From Clostridium sp. C8-1-8 (GTDB lineage Bacteria > Bacillota > Clostridia > Clostridiales > Clostridiaceae), in assembly GCF_009928445.1 (NCBI RefSeq), contig NZ_JAABNO010000008.1, positions 62,001 through 126,000 on the forward strand: 64,000 nucleotides of DNA. The letters run 5' to 3'. The notes beneath the pieces are model-generated. The model saw only the letters and a list, made by a program, of their open reading frames with translations, was not told where the DNA came from and did no database searches. This document shows positions 53,732-63,273 of the stretch, in pieces. Every line of letters starts with the position of its first letter. The stretch's first letter is position 1. The position numbers and the translations under genes are program-made.

Positions 53732-54448
53732 TTAATATACTTTCTTTTTCATTAAAACTGTCCATAGGAAGGATTCACCAAAACACTCTCCACCTTCTAC
53801 TTTCTTCATCTCTCTGAATTCTATTATCTCAAAATACTGCTGTAATATATTTTTTAACTTATATTCAGAAAATCCCATTCCACCACTCATAGATTTGTCT
53901 CTATATACATCATAGTCAGATATGTTTGCGCCACCTTTCAAATTAAAGCAAGTCATTGCAAAATATCCATCTTCCTTCATGCTATCGTATATTATTTCAA
54001 AATACTTATTCCTTCTATGAGGCTTAATATGGTGAAAGCATCCTCCATCATATACAAAATCATATTTTTTATCATCACTATGATCAAATATAGATTCACA
54101 GATAAATTTCACGTCTGTTTTCTGCTCTTTTGCACGTTTCTCTGCATATTCTATAGATGCATTAGAAAAATCAATTCCTAAAGCTTTAAAACCGCTCTGC
54201 CCTAAGTATATTGAATTTCTTCCTTTACCGCAGCCTATATCTAAGGCATCTCCACCATGTAATATCCCCATTTCAACATACGATACTAAGTTTTCATCAG
54301 GAATGTTCTTAAAAAAAGGAACTGAACTTTCATCTCTTTTATAAAATTTATTCCACCACTCACTATCCCTTTTTTCCAGAAGGTTGTCCAACATATTCAT
54401 TACATCTTCCTCAGTTTTTACTATCTCTAAATCTAAACTACTGTTCAT
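53732..54448 (-). CDS. Class I SAM-dependent methyltransferase
   Basis: About 238 residues. Motif I is ALDIGCGKGRNSIYLG, motif II KALGIDFSNASIEYA, and the motif IV region YDFVYDGGCFHHI. The sequence SEWWNKFYKRDESSVPFF before motif I and the FAMTCFNLKGG strand after it resemble the thiopurine/tellurite-resistance (TehB-like) methyltransferase group. The substrate is unknown. The ATG at 54448 is preceded by TGGAGGTACAA; the ATG four codons upstream lies in that site. It is followed after 18 bases by the second methyltransferase gene. Confidence 0.85.
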   Translation of the reverse strand: MNSSLDLEIVKTEEDVMNMLDNLLEKRDSEWWNKFYKRDESSVPFFKNIPDENLVSYVEMGILHGGDALDIGCGKGRNSIYLGQSGFKALGIDFSNASIEYAEKRAKEQKTDVKFICESIFDHSDDKKYDFVYDGGCFHHIKPHRRNKYFEIIYDSMKEDGYFAMTCFNLKGGANISDYDVYRDKSMSGGMGFSEYKLKNILQQYFEIIEFREMKKVEGGECFGESFLWTVLMKKKVY

Positions 54449-54547
54449 TTGTACCTCCATATAATCATCATATATGCATATAATTATACCATAAATAGGA
54501 ACAAATTTTAATTAATCACATTATATAAATCACCTTTCTTCCTTACT

Positions 54548-55441
54548 CTATTTGCTCTCTATAATTGACTTTATCCAACTATAACAGCTGTATAACTGTT
54601 GATCACTTATGAGATCTGATCTGTGTTCAAACATTATCTTAAAGTTAGTATTCTGTTGTTTAATAGTATCCAGGTATCTTTCTATTGGCGCCCAACCGTC
54701 TTCTTCTTTTAACTCTGGTAATGCTGGATAGTGATTATTTTCTCCTATTCTAGCATTCCATAGATGTACAATATCTGTGTATTTTGCAAATCTTTCTATT
54801 ATGTTAAGGGCATCAAAATTTTTATCTATCAAACTCTGAAGCTGCAATCTTCCAGTATCTAAACAAATCCTTATGGAATTATATCTATTCAGAAGCTCTT
54901 CTAAAAATCCACTTGCACAAATATATTTATTTAAGGCATCAAGCTCTAAGACTGGAACAAAGTTATACTCTATGGCTTTAATTGATAACCATTTAAACAA
55001 ATATTCGGTTCTTGCTTTAAGATCCTCAAAGGAGTACTGAGATTCATAAGCATATTCGCTTCTATCTGCAAACCTCCAGTTAACCATATCAAAATCTTCT
55101 TTTATTACCACAGGCTTTGGATAATGGAATAATATATATTCTGGTTTAAGCTGTCTTTCCTTAATATATCGAAGCTCATTTTCTATATATACATATGCTT
55201 TTTTTCTTATGTTCTCATTCAAGGCTAAAAACTGTGCATCCCTATGCTCTGAAAATCCCGCTCTCAATGGAAAATGTACTCCGTACTTGAAACCTTTCTC
55301 ACAAGATTGCTCCACTAAACATTCTATTTCCTTTTCTGTTTTAAAAGAACAGACTTCTACCCCATAGAAGCCTGTTAGAAAATCTCTATTAAATTTATTA
55401 AAATCATATCCCTCATGCATACCAATCATGAAACAATTCAT
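54548..55441 (-). CDS. TIM-barrel protein, sugar phosphate isomerase/epimerase-like (AP endonuclease 2 family)
   Basis: A 297-residue cytoplasmic protein with repeated strand-helix units. YILFHYPKP, PVLELDALNKYI, RICLDTGRLQLQS, DIVHLWNARIGENNHYPALP and IMFEHRSDLIS mark barrel strands that carry metal-binding Glu, Asp and His in the PF01261 family. These enzymes act on sugars, sugar phosphates or abasic DNA. Sequence alone does not tell which. It starts 26 bases after the ElaA-type acetyltransferase gene and is probably cotranscribed with it. The ATG follows GAGAGGTAAGATAT. Confidence 0.75.
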   Translation of the reverse strand: MNCFMIGMHEGYDFNKFNRDFLTGFYGVEVCSFKTEKEIECLVEQSCEKGFKYGVHFPLRAGFSEHRDAQFLALNENIRKKAYVYIENELRYIKERQLKPEYILFHYPKPVVIKEDFDMVNWRFADRSEYAYESQYSFEDLKARTEYLFKWLSIKAIEYNFVPVLELDALNKYICASGFLEELLNRYNSIRICLDTGRLQLQSLIDKNFDALNIIERFAKYTDIVHLWNARIGENNHYPALPELKEEDGWAPIERYLDTIKQQNTNFKIMFEHRSDLISDQQLYSCYSWIKSIIESK

Positions 55442-55467
55442 ATATCTTACCTCTCATAAATTAGAAA

Positions 55468-55911
55468 TTACTTTTTACAAACCATATCTATATGGGGAAT
55501 TCCGTCCTCTAAATATTCTTCAGAAATCGGTTCAAACCCAAAACCTCTGTAAAAATCAAATAAATAAGCTTGTGCTTGAATTTTAATAACTGATTCCTTT
55601 AGAACTGCTTCAAGATATTCCATAGCCTTTGATAACATATCTTTAGCTAACTCTCTTCCTCGATAATCTTTTTTCACTATTACTCTACCAATAGATGCCT
55701 CACTATAAGCAATGCCCTTTGGAAATATTCTTGTACAAGCTACGATTTCCCCACCATCTTCTAAATATAAATGATAAGCCTTGAAGTCTTTACCATCAGG
55801 ATCTAAATAGATGCACTGCTGTTCTACTACAAAAACCTCACTCCTAAGTCTTAAAAGCTTATATATTTCTTCACCACTTAACTCATTAAACTTCTTTAGC
55901 TGCCAAATCAT
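55468..55911 (-). CDS. ElaA-type GNAT acetyltransferase
   Basis: About 147 residues. WQLKKFNELSGEEIYKLLRLRSEVFVVEQ is the ElaA signature, followed by DGKDFKAYHL, the acetyl-CoA loop IGRVIVKKDYRGRELAKDM and a C-terminal FYRGFGFEPIS strand. The acceptor is unknown. I use the ATG at 55911, which follows AGGAGGAAAGTT; the longer frame adds eleven residues without a ribosome binding site. First of two genes in a small operon with the TIM-barrel protein. Confidence 0.88.
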   Translation of the reverse strand: MIWQLKKFNELSGEEIYKLLRLRSEVFVVEQQCIYLDPDGKDFKAYHLYLEDGGEIVACTRIFPKGIAYSEASIGRVIVKKDYRGRELAKDMLSKAMEYLEAVLKESVIKIQAQAYLFDFYRGFGFEPISEEYLEDGIPHIDMVCKK

Positions 55912-56145
55912 AACTTTCCTCCTAGTATTAAATTCATTCTCCAAAAGAATGCTATCCTGAACTATAAATGTCTTTTTAATTAGTTATACCAGATGTTCTA
56001 GAAATTTTCTATGAATTCTTATGTCAAACTCAAATCATTTATATAATATTTTGGTAAATCAACATATTAATTTCAAAATAATTACTATTTTTAAAATCTA
56101 TGCTATAATATGTATAAATATTTTCAGTAAAAAGGATGGTATACT

Positions 56146-56631
56146 ATGGACGAAAAACTACTAATAATTGAAATGCAGGATAAAATCCAAGAGCTTAGTA
56201 GAAAGCTTACTTTGTTAAATGACATGGTAAATCTTTTAAATAGGGCTAAAGCACCTGATCCTAGAAACCCATATGCCAACTGGAGATTGATAAACGGAAT
56301 AGATATAGAAAAGAAGAGAAAGCTTGAGTTTGCACTTTTTATTCTTACCCAAAGGTTAAATTCTGAGTATATAAGTCAACCTATAGAATCAGATTTTATA
56401 GAAGAACCTGTCAAACAGTTATTATTAGTTGATAACAAGCCAAAAATTGACGAAATTTATAACATATTAAAATTGGTATTAGGAAAAAAAGATGAGGATG
56501 ATTTTATTATAGACACTTTAGTCATTAGCCTATGTAGAGAAGGCAGGTATAGAGAACTTTGCGAATATATAATTTTGGAACAATCAAAGAATGGTAACAA
56601 CGGAATAATGAAACTTTCACCTTTTATATAG
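56146..56631 (+). CDS. Hypothetical protein with N-terminal coiled coil
   Basis: A 161-residue, soluble, charged protein. Residues 1-33 form a heptad-patterned coiled coil (IEMQDKIQELSRKLTLLNDMVNLL). A conserved-looking DPRNPYANWRLINGI follows, then helical segments with alternating acidic and basic residues. No signal peptide, membrane helix or catalytic motif is visible and I recognise no family. The ATG has AAAGGATGGTATACT upstream. Repeat A3 starts four bases after its stop codon. Codon use is like the neighbours, so it is probably real. Confidence 0.65.
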   Translation: MDEKLLIIEMQDKIQELSRKLTLLNDMVNLLNRAKAPDPRNPYANWRLINGIDIEKKRKLEFALFILTQRLNSEYISQPIESDFIEEPVKQLLLVDNKPKIDEIYNILKLVLGKKDEDDFIIDTLVISLCREGRYRELCEYIILEQSKNGNNGIMKLSPFI

Positions 56632-56634
56632 AAA

Positions 56635-56734
56635 CAGGGTTCCAACTTCAACTATTAAGTTATGCGTGTTCGAAAATCCTCAGAAGTCACGATTTTCGAA
56701 CATGCGTAACTTAAGTTTTCGTAATGGAACCCTA
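56635..56734 (-). repeat. Repeat A3, inverted relative to A1 and A2
   Basis: AGGGTTCC and GGAACCCT ends, with AACTTCAACTATTAAGTTA and AACTTAAGTTTTCGTAATGG as the inner borders. It has the best hairpin of the family: arms AAGTTATGCGTGTTCGAAAA and TTTTCGAACATGCGTAACTT pair over 20 positions with two G-U type pairs. A separate hairpin at 56771-56805 (AAAGCCTCC/GGAGGCTTT) follows and may be the terminator of the unknown gene, though its T-tract is poor. Confidence 0.85.
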
Positions 56735-56921
56735 TACTCTTAATCTATCCCTTGCACATATTTTATATTTTTAAAGCCTCCCCTAACTTATAGAGGAGGC
56801 TTTAAGCGTAACTTTTATTGGTTCTTATTTATACAAAAAGAGATATTCTTATAGTTATTTAGTCTATGTTTAGTAATTAGAAACGTTAATTCAACATAGC
56901 TAATATTTAGTATCTAGCTTA

Positions 56922-57233
56922 CTACTCTTCTACAGATTCAAGAACAATTCCATCCTTAAATCCTCCTCTTGCCGCACTTTTTTCCTGCCTTTTATTTATT
57001 AACTCCTCTTCACTAAAGCCTAAACTTTCAGCTAGTCCAAAAAGTACTTCCATAATATCCGCAAGTTCTTCTAGATTATTGTCTTCCTTAAACTCTACCA
57101 CTTCTTCATCTAATTTTTTAACAAGTAACCCAGGTATATCTGTTTTATTTGCTTTTATGTATTTGCAACTCTTCCCACTATCTTCTATAACCTTGGGAAT
57201 TTTATCCCTAACTAATTTATTATAATATTTCAT
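56922..57233 (-). CDS. MazG-like nucleoside triphosphate pyrophosphohydrolase
   Basis: A 103-residue all-helical protein. YYNKLVRDKIPKVIEDSGK is the typical start of the short phosphoribosyl-ATP/MazG-like family; KLDEEVVEFKEDNNLEELADIMEVLFGLAE carries the EExxE...ExxD metal-binding pattern. It probably hydrolyses a nucleotide triphosphate as a house-cleaning enzyme. The ATG follows GGGGTATAACT. The membrane protein gene at 57290 ends 56 bases upstream on the same strand. Confidence 0.88.
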   Translation of the reverse strand: MKYYNKLVRDKIPKVIEDSGKSCKYIKANKTDIPGLLVKKLDEEVVEFKEDNNLEELADIMEVLFGLAESLGFSEEELINKRQEKSAARGGFKDGIVLESVEE

Positions 57234-57289
57234 AGTTATACCCCATAACTCTCCATATTTACATACCTATTTTATTAAAATAGCTAGTA

Positions 57290-57592
57290 CTACTTTTTCT
57301 TTGTATAATTTGTTTTGTAAGGCATAGTTCCTGCAAGACTTAAAAAGAATCCAAATAATATACTCTCAAAGGTTGATACGGCATTCACAGGAACGTGTAT
57401 GAAATACAGTAACTGTGCGGTTAAAGACTCTAGTATTAAATATATTATGCTAACAACTGCCAACAATATAAAATTATTTTTTATTTTTATATTCCTTCTT
57501 ACTAACATTGGAAGATCAAACTTTCTATATACTCCCACAAACCCAAAGGTTGCAACACATACCACTATTACCTGTATAATATTGTTCAGCAT
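57290..57592 (-). CDS. Small membrane protein of unknown function
   Basis: A 100-residue protein with three predicted transmembrane helices (about 5-22, 40-60 and 75-92) separated by short loops, and a basic KTNYTKKK tail. No family is recognised. The ATG follows GTAGGAGAGATAAG, a good site, which supports it as a real gene. It may be cotranscribed with the MazG-like gene. Confidence 0.6.
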   Translation of the reverse strand: MLNNIIQVIVVCVATFGFVGVYRKFDLPMLVRRNIKIKNNFILLAVVSIIYLILESLTAQLLYFIHVPVNAVSTFESILFGFFLSLAGTMPYKTNYTKKK

Positions 57593-57735
57593 CTTATCTC
57601 TCCTACAATCATTTTTTTACTTTTTAGATAAATCTCATCTTATAATCAAATTTACTATCTTTAGATATATTATAGCTCAACTCAATTACTTAAAACAATG
57701 CCAAATCAATTTAAATTTATCTAAAACAATACCAC

Positions 57736-58926
57736 TTATTCTTCAAAAATGCCTAGTTCCACTCTATTTCTTCCATTCTTTTTAGCTCTATAAAGTGCCA
57801 TATCAGCAGTACTATAAGCTTTATCAAAATCTTTTTCTGTCACATTATTTAATTCTGATATGCCAAAACTTGCAGTTACGTGAATTATTTGATTTTGAAA
57901 ATTGAATACACACTTATCTATTACATTCCTAATGTTATCGGTCTTTATCTTAGCCTCTTCCAAAGAAGTATCATAAAACAGTATGATAAATTCTTCACCA
58001 CCAAATCTGGCTACCATGTCCTCCTTCTGTATATTGGAATTTAATATAGATGCAATTTGTTTTAGTACAAGATCTCCTGCTGGATGTCCATAAGTATCAT
58101 TTATTTGCTTAAAATGATCAATATCCATTATAGAAATTGAGGAGCCTTTGTTATCCTCACTTGTATTATGAATATCTTCCTTCAGACTATCTATAAAATA
58201 TCTTCTGTTAGGTATGCCTGTAAGCAAATCGTTGTCTGAAAGATACTGTAACCTCTTATTTACTTCTTCCAACTTTATATTCTTGGCCAAATGCATGAAG
58301 TGATTATTATATACAAACTTACATAGAAATAGCGCTGAAATAAATAGCAAGGTTCCATTTATCAGATTTGAAAATAAAATTTCGCTATTATGCTGAAATA
58401 CAATAATAACTATTATATATATAATAAAAGTTATTGCATACATCACATTCTCTACTTTAGGTTTAATTAATATAACCAGCCCACTATAGATTATATTTAC
58501 TCCAAAAACTATAATCTGACCTGTGGTAATCTGATCAAGTCCAGTAATTAGAGTAAGGAAAATTAATATTAAACCCAGCGCTAAATAAACAAGTACTTCA
58601 TATAGCCTTATATTAGCTTTATTAATCAACTTCTTATTTATAGCCCTATTAAACAGTATAAAGCCAATTAATGATACCAATGCAATGGATAGATGTAAAA
58701 ATAAGTATCCAAAATAAATCAACCTATTTTCCACTGATCCAGCTTCGATTTTATTTAAGTCATAGAATACTGCTAGAAGTGTTTCAAAAACCACCAATAT
58801 GCTTAATCCAATTCTAAGCCTTCTCATATTTGTGATAACTATATCTTTTCTTACACCTTCACTCTGAACGTCAGTTAAAATTATGTCATTGGATAAACTA
58901 AATATCTCTCTAAAAGTTTTTATCAA
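57736..58926 (-). CDS. Membrane diguanylate cyclase (GGDEF domain)
   Basis: A 396-residue protein. Six predicted transmembrane helices (about 35-205) replace a classical sensor. The cytoplasmic GGDEF domain (about 230-396) has DNDLLTGIPNRRYF, IMDIDHFKQINDTYGHPAGD and an intact active-site RFGGEEF, with ADMALYRAKKNGRNRV at the end. It should make c-di-GMP. No RxxD inhibitory site is evident in the expected position upstream of GGEEF, which carries LNSNIQKEDMV. The start is TTG after GAGGGCATAGAA. Single gene. Confidence 0.92.
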   Translation of the reverse strand: MIKTFREIFSLSNDIILTDVQSEGVRKDIVITNMRRLRIGLSILVVFETLLAVFYDLNKIEAGSVENRLIYFGYLFLHLSIALVSLIGFILFNRAINKKLINKANIRLYEVLVYLALGLILIFLTLITGLDQITTGQIIVFGVNIIYSGLVILIKPKVENVMYAITFIIYIIVIIVFQHNSEILFSNLINGTLLFISALFLCKFVYNNHFMHLAKNIKLEEVNKRLQYLSDNDLLTGIPNRRYFIDSLKEDIHNTSEDNKGSSISIMDIDHFKQINDTYGHPAGDLVLKQIASILNSNIQKEDMVARFGGEEFIILFYDTSLEEAKIKTDNIRNVIDKCVFNFQNQIIHVTASFGISELNNVTEKDFDKAYSTADMALYRAKKNGRNRVELGIFEE

Positions 58927-59015
58927 TTCTATGCCCTCTTTTGCTAATAAATGAAGTTTATATATTTAAGTATTTTTATAAATTCTATCACATATATAAA
59001 GCTTTTGTATATAAA

Positions 59016-59112
59016 GATGTACCACTTCGATCAGAAATCTATTCTTAAAACTCCTCTGGCTTCAGAGATTAGTATTAAAAATATAAATTATAATACGAAG
59101 TGATACAGCTGT
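59016..59112 (-). repeat. Repeat B3, inverted
   Basis: GATGTACCACTTCG and CGAAGTGATACAGCTG are imperfect inverted ends. CTCCTCTGGCTTCAGAGA forms the central hairpin. Its reverse complement lines up with B1, B2 and B4. It lies between the diguanylate cyclase start and the GH31 terminator. Confidence 0.65.
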
Positions 59113-59118
59113 AACTTA

Positions 59119-59160
59119 ATAAAACACTAGGAGGTATATATAAGCTTCCTAGTGTTTTAT
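59119..59160 (-). terminator. Terminator of the GH31 gene
   Basis: ATAAAACACTAGGA pairs perfectly with TCCTAGTGTTTTAT around a 14-base loop, 16 bases beyond the stop codon. Confidence 0.8.
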
Positions 59161-59175
59161 ATTATCTAACTAATT

Positions 59176-61530
59176 TTATCTAATTTTGATTGTTCCTTGT
59201 TCAGCTGGAATAACAAATTCTACACCACAGTCTCTCTTTGTAAATTCTAACTTGCTATCATTAAAGTACACTTCCTTTACTGAAGCTCCATTATAAGCTA
59301 TCTTAAAGGTCTCATATCCTTTAAATGCATTTTGCTTAATATTTACATTAATAACAGTTTCTTTTCCATAATTCATCATAAATTCATATAAAGTATATTC
59401 ACCATTCCTATAATTATAGCTTTCCTTATCATCAACAAAATGAGAATAACTTACATCACCTGGATAAATATCAAGGGTTAATTGATCTATTTCCTTTTCT
59501 CCAACATAACTTTGTTCTGGAAAGTTTGGAATTATAGAACCGGCTTTCATATATATTGGGCAAATATCAAGAGGTGCTTTCTTAATTACATAAGTTCCTC
59601 CCTCTAACACTTCTTTAGTCCAATAATCTATCCACTTACCTTCTGGTAGATATACTGTTCTCACGGTTTTTCCTTGCTCTAGTATAGGCGCTACCAATAT
59701 ATTTTCTCCAAATAAGAATTCATCATTAATCTGGTGAACTTCTTTATCCTTTTCATAATGAAGCAGTAATGGTCTCATTACAGGTAAACCACTATGCTCT
59801 CCACTCCACATTAAATCATATATATATGGTAAAAGCTTGTATCTAAGCTTTATATATTTTCTGTTTATATCAAGGGTCTGATCATCGAAAGCCCAAGGCT
59901 CTTGATCTCTTGTATAACTTCCTGAATGATTTCTAAATAGTGGTGTAAAGCATCCGACCTGTACCCATCTTGATAACAATTCCGGTGTACAATCAAAGCT
60001 AAATCCTCCTACATCCGTACCACAGAAACTTATTCCGCTAATACTTAAGTTTAAAAGCATAGGAACAGACATCCTTAAGTGTTCCCAGAAACTTTGATTA
60101 TCGCCAGTCCAAACAGTTGAGTACTTCTGAGTTCCAGCATAAGCTGCCCTGGTGATAACAAACGGTCTTTTCCCACTATATTTCTTTATTCCTTCAAAAG
60201 TTGCTTTAGACATAAGGTGACCATAAACATTATGAATCTCTCTATGATCTGTATTTCTTCCTTCATTTTTGAACTGAACATCATCTGGTAACGGCCCGTT
60301 AAAGCTCGCAGGCTCATTCATGTCATTCCATATACCTGATACCCCTGATTCAAGCATTATCCTTTGATTTTCTGCCCACCAGCTTCTAGTATCTGCATCA
60401 GAGAAATCAGGAAATACTGAGTTTCCTGGCCATACTTTATTCACATAAGTTATTCCATCCTTATCTGTCGCAAAGTAGTCATTTTTCAATCCTTCTTCGT
60501 AGATATGATAGTTCTTTTCTTTTTTAACACCTGGGTCGATTATTGTAACTATCTTAAAGCCATCTTCTTTTAGTTCATCTAAGGCTTTCTTCTCATCTGG
60601 AAATCTATTTTTATCCCAAGTAAATACTTTAAAATTGTCCATATAATCAATATCTAGATGAATAGTATCACATGGTATATCTTTTTCTCTAAAGTTTTTC
60701 GCTATTTCTTTTACCCTGCTTTCTGGTGAGTAAGACCACCTGCTTTGATGAAATCCAAGTGTCCACATTTGTGGTAAAGGTGTCTTTCCAGTAAGCTCTG
60801 TATAATTTGCAAGTATATCTTTAACACATTCTCCACCTATAAAATAGTAATCAAGGTTACCATCATCAGCACCAAAATAATAATATTCTGAGTTCTCTTT
60901 GCCCATATCAAAATAAGACTTAAATGTATTGTCAAAGAATATTCCAAATACACTATCTTCTCTTAGATTGATAAAAAACGGTATGGACTTATACAAGGAT
61001 TTATGACTTTCTACATGCGGAGATGGATCATCAGTATTCCACATTTCATAATAGCAACCTCTCTTATTTAAATGACCAGTTTTTTCTCCAAGTCCATAAA
61101 ACTTTTCGTCACCAAACATTTTCTTTACTACTTCAATTTTGTGTCTATCAAAATCCTTCTCAACGTTATGCCCTTCATCTTCAGCTACACTTACAGTGCC
61201 TCTTCTTAAAAAAGGTCTTCTTTCTTCTCTTAAATCTTCGCATAATATTGTTCCATCGATTTTATAGAAATCCACCTTAAAATCATCGTATACCTTAACC
61301 ATTAGATGATTTGTTTTTATCTCTAAATACGAAGTCTTATTTTCAACTGCAATACTACATTCTTCTATATTAAGCTCCTCAATAGCTCTTGAATAATGCT
61401 TCTGGTATTTTAACGGAGAAAATATATTAATCACTACTGGATTTATAACTTCTACTATTCCTTTATTGTTCTCAAAATCCAAATATATTTTATTTTTTTC
61501 TACTCTATGATTTACTAGCTTTCCAAACAT
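59176..61530 (-). CDS. GH31 alpha-glucosidase
   Basis: About 784 residues, cytoplasmic (no signal peptide). An N-terminal beta-sandwich (about 1-230), a (beta/alpha)8 barrel (about 240-600) and C-terminal beta domains (about 600-784) make up the family plan. The nucleophile Asp lies in GIWNDMNEPASF and the acid/base Asp in TVWTGDNQSFW; FHQSRWSY and RNHSG are also typical. It releases glucose from maltose, isomaltose or related oligosaccharides. I start at the ATG at 61530 after TATAGGAGGATTAATT. It is divergent from an AraC regulator 133 bases away, which probably controls it. Confidence 0.93.
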   Translation of the reverse strand: MFGKLVNHRVEKNKIYLDFENNKGIVEVINPVVINIFSPLKYQKHYSRAIEELNIEECSIAVENKTSYLEIKTNHLMVKVYDDFKVDFYKIDGTILCEDLREERRPFLRRGTVSVAEDEGHNVEKDFDRHKIEVVKKMFGDEKFYGLGEKTGHLNKRGCYYEMWNTDDPSPHVESHKSLYKSIPFFINLREDSVFGIFFDNTFKSYFDMGKENSEYYYFGADDGNLDYYFIGGECVKDILANYTELTGKTPLPQMWTLGFHQSRWSYSPESRVKEIAKNFREKDIPCDTIHLDIDYMDNFKVFTWDKNRFPDEKKALDELKEDGFKIVTIIDPGVKKEKNYHIYEEGLKNDYFATDKDGITYVNKVWPGNSVFPDFSDADTRSWWAENQRIMLESGVSGIWNDMNEPASFNGPLPDDVQFKNEGRNTDHREIHNVYGHLMSKATFEGIKKYSGKRPFVITRAAYAGTQKYSTVWTGDNQSFWEHLRMSVPMLLNLSISGISFCGTDVGGFSFDCTPELLSRWVQVGCFTPLFRNHSGSYTRDQEPWAFDDQTLDINRKYIKLRYKLLPYIYDLMWSGEHSGLPVMRPLLLHYEKDKEVHQINDEFLFGENILVAPILEQGKTVRTVYLPEGKWIDYWTKEVLEGGTYVIKKAPLDICPIYMKAGSIIPNFPEQSYVGEKEIDQLTLDIYPGDVSYSHFVDDKESYNYRNGEYTLYEFMMNYGKETVINVNIKQNAFKGYETFKIAYNGASVKEVYFNDSKLEFTKRDCGVEFVIPAEQGTIKIR

Positions 61531-61663
61531 AATTAATCCTCCTATAGCACTTGTCAATTTATTATGTAAACCTTATATTAATAGTATATATATTTTTTAC
61601 TTGTAATACTTGCTCTATTTTAACTATAAATAACACTATTTTGACATAAGAAAGGTATTTGTG

Positions 61664-62545
61664 ATGGAAACAGAAAAAGGTACATTAAGAGAAACTGTGG
61701 ATCGAGGAGAAGCTGTCATACCCTTTTACTCCTATAATCATATTTGGAGTAACTTTACCCTATATCTTCATTGGCATAATGAAGTTGAGATAATATACGT
61801 AGAAAAAGGTTCTTTAGTATATACTATTGATACAATCCCTACAAAAGTTTCAGAAGGTGAATTTATAATAATAAATAGTGGCCAACTTCACTCAGCACAC
61901 ACTATTGGCAATGGTGATTGTATACATCATGCTTTATTATTTGATCTAAATTTCTTAAATAGTGAGCATGACGATTCCTGTCAATTAAACTACTTAAATC
62001 CACTACTGTCGGGGTACTATAGATTTCCTACCAGTATAGATACTAATACAAATTGGGGGAAAAAAGTTATTTATGAAATTAAGGAAATACTAGAGGCTTA
62101 CAACGAAAAATATTTTGGATGGGAGATTGCTATAAAAGCATCCCTATATAAAATATTTTCAATTATAGCTAGAGATGGCGACTTCCTTATAAATGAATCT
62201 ACCTACACATCAGCTATAAGCTATAAAATCACTATTTTAAAAAGAGTCTTAAACTACATACAAAAAAATTATGCAGACAAGATCTACACCCAAGATCTAG
62301 CCAAAGAAGTTAGCATGAATCCTCAATACTTTTGTAGATTTTTCAAGGCTAACACTGGTAAAACTCCTGTTGATTTTATAAACCAATACAGAATAGAACA
62401 AGCAACAAAGCTAATTAAAAACGTTGATAAGAAAATATCTGACATATGCTATGAAGTTGGTTTTGAAAACTTTAGCTACTTTATAAAAAAATTCAAAGAG
62501 TACGAAAAGTGCACTCCAAATCAATACAGAAAATCCTTTAGTTAA
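61664..62545 (+). CDS. AraC-family transcriptional regulator with cupin sensor
   Basis: About 293 residues. The N-terminal cupin (about 15-140) has LHWHNEVEIIYVEKGSLVYTI and INSGQLHSAHTI, typical of sugar-sensing AraC proteins. The C-terminal 100 residues hold two helix-turn-helix motifs: YTQDLAKEVSMNPQYFCRFFKANTGKTPVDFIN and ISDICYEVGFENFSYFIKKFKEYEKCTPNQYR. Such regulators usually activate a divergent carbohydrate gene, here GH31. The ATG follows AAAGGTATTTGTG; a GTG one codon earlier is an alternative. Confidence 0.92.
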   Translation: METEKGTLRETVDRGEAVIPFYSYNHIWSNFTLYLHWHNEVEIIYVEKGSLVYTIDTIPTKVSEGEFIIINSGQLHSAHTIGNGDCIHHALLFDLNFLNSEHDDSCQLNYLNPLLSGYYRFPTSIDTNTNWGKKVIYEIKEILEAYNEKYFGWEIAIKASLYKIFSIIARDGDFLINESTYTSAISYKITILKRVLNYIQKNYADKIYTQDLAKEVSMNPQYFCRFFKANTGKTPVDFINQYRIEQATKLIKNVDKKISDICYEVGFENFSYFIKKFKEYEKCTPNQYRKSFS

Positions 62546-62638
62546 AACACTTTTTAGAACTCATATGCTAAATTATTTAAACAAACCTACTTATATCACA
62601 TAATATAATCCTAAGAGAAATATTGTTGAGGTAAAGCA

Positions 62639-63097
62639 ATGTCAAAATTAAATCCAGAGAAACTTTTTGTAGAATTTAGAGATGGTGTTACCACTGTAGC
62701 ACCAATCATAGGAAGACGTTATACTCTTACTCACTCAGATATAACTGCTGAACTATTTTTAACCATTGGCCTAAACTATGCTTATGATAAAACCAATTCT
62801 ACTAAAGATGAAGTGTTAGGGGAATGGATAAAGAAAAATAACGAACTATATTTTCACATATACTTAGTTGTATCTAAAGACTTAAATCCTATATTAACCG
62901 CTATAAGAGACTATATTTTTAGAAAAGAACTTCCTCTCGCAATAGAAGCAATAAGGTATGGTGATAGTCAGCTTTTCAACACTTATCCAGAACTTGATAA
63001 GTCAGAAATTATAGTACATTTTCTTTCAACCTGTGAGCATTTTAATAAAGTTGAGAGCTATGGCCCATACCACAATTATGGTATACAAGAAAAATAA
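62639..63097 (+). CDS. Staygreen-family protein
   Basis: A 152-residue protein. LNPEKLFVEFRDGVTT, GRRYTLTHSDITAELFLTIG, NELYFHIYLVV and the C-terminal FLSTCEHFNKVESYGPYHNYG match the staygreen family (PF12638). Plant members remove Mg from chlorophyll a; bacterial members can do so in vitro, but a fermentative clostridium has no chlorophyll, so the natural substrate is unknown. The ATG has GAGGTAAAGCA upstream. It follows the AraC gene by 93 bases and ends in a terminator. Confidence 0.85.
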   Translation: MSKLNPEKLFVEFRDGVTTVAPIIGRRYTLTHSDITAELFLTIGLNYAYDKTNSTKDEVLGEWIKKNNELYFHIYLVVSKDLNPILTAIRDYIFRKELPLAIEAIRYGDSQLFNTYPELDKSEIIVHFLSTCEHFNKVESYGPYHNYGIQEK

Positions 63098-63187
63098 TCT
63101 ATTGTGATGCAATTATATAAATAGATATGTATATTAAAAATGTCGTTACATTTATATATAACTAGAATACCACTAGATTATAAATCG

Positions 63188-63218
63188 AAACAGCATCTAA
63201 AAAATTTAGACGCTGTTT
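63188..63218 (+). terminator. Terminator of the staygreen-family gene
   Basis: AAACAGCATCTA pairs with TAGACGCTGTTT with one mismatch around AAAAAAT, and T residues follow. Confidence 0.75.
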
Positions 63219-63273
63219 TGATTTTGGTACAAACTATAAAAATTATCTTAACTAAGATAACTTTAACATCACA

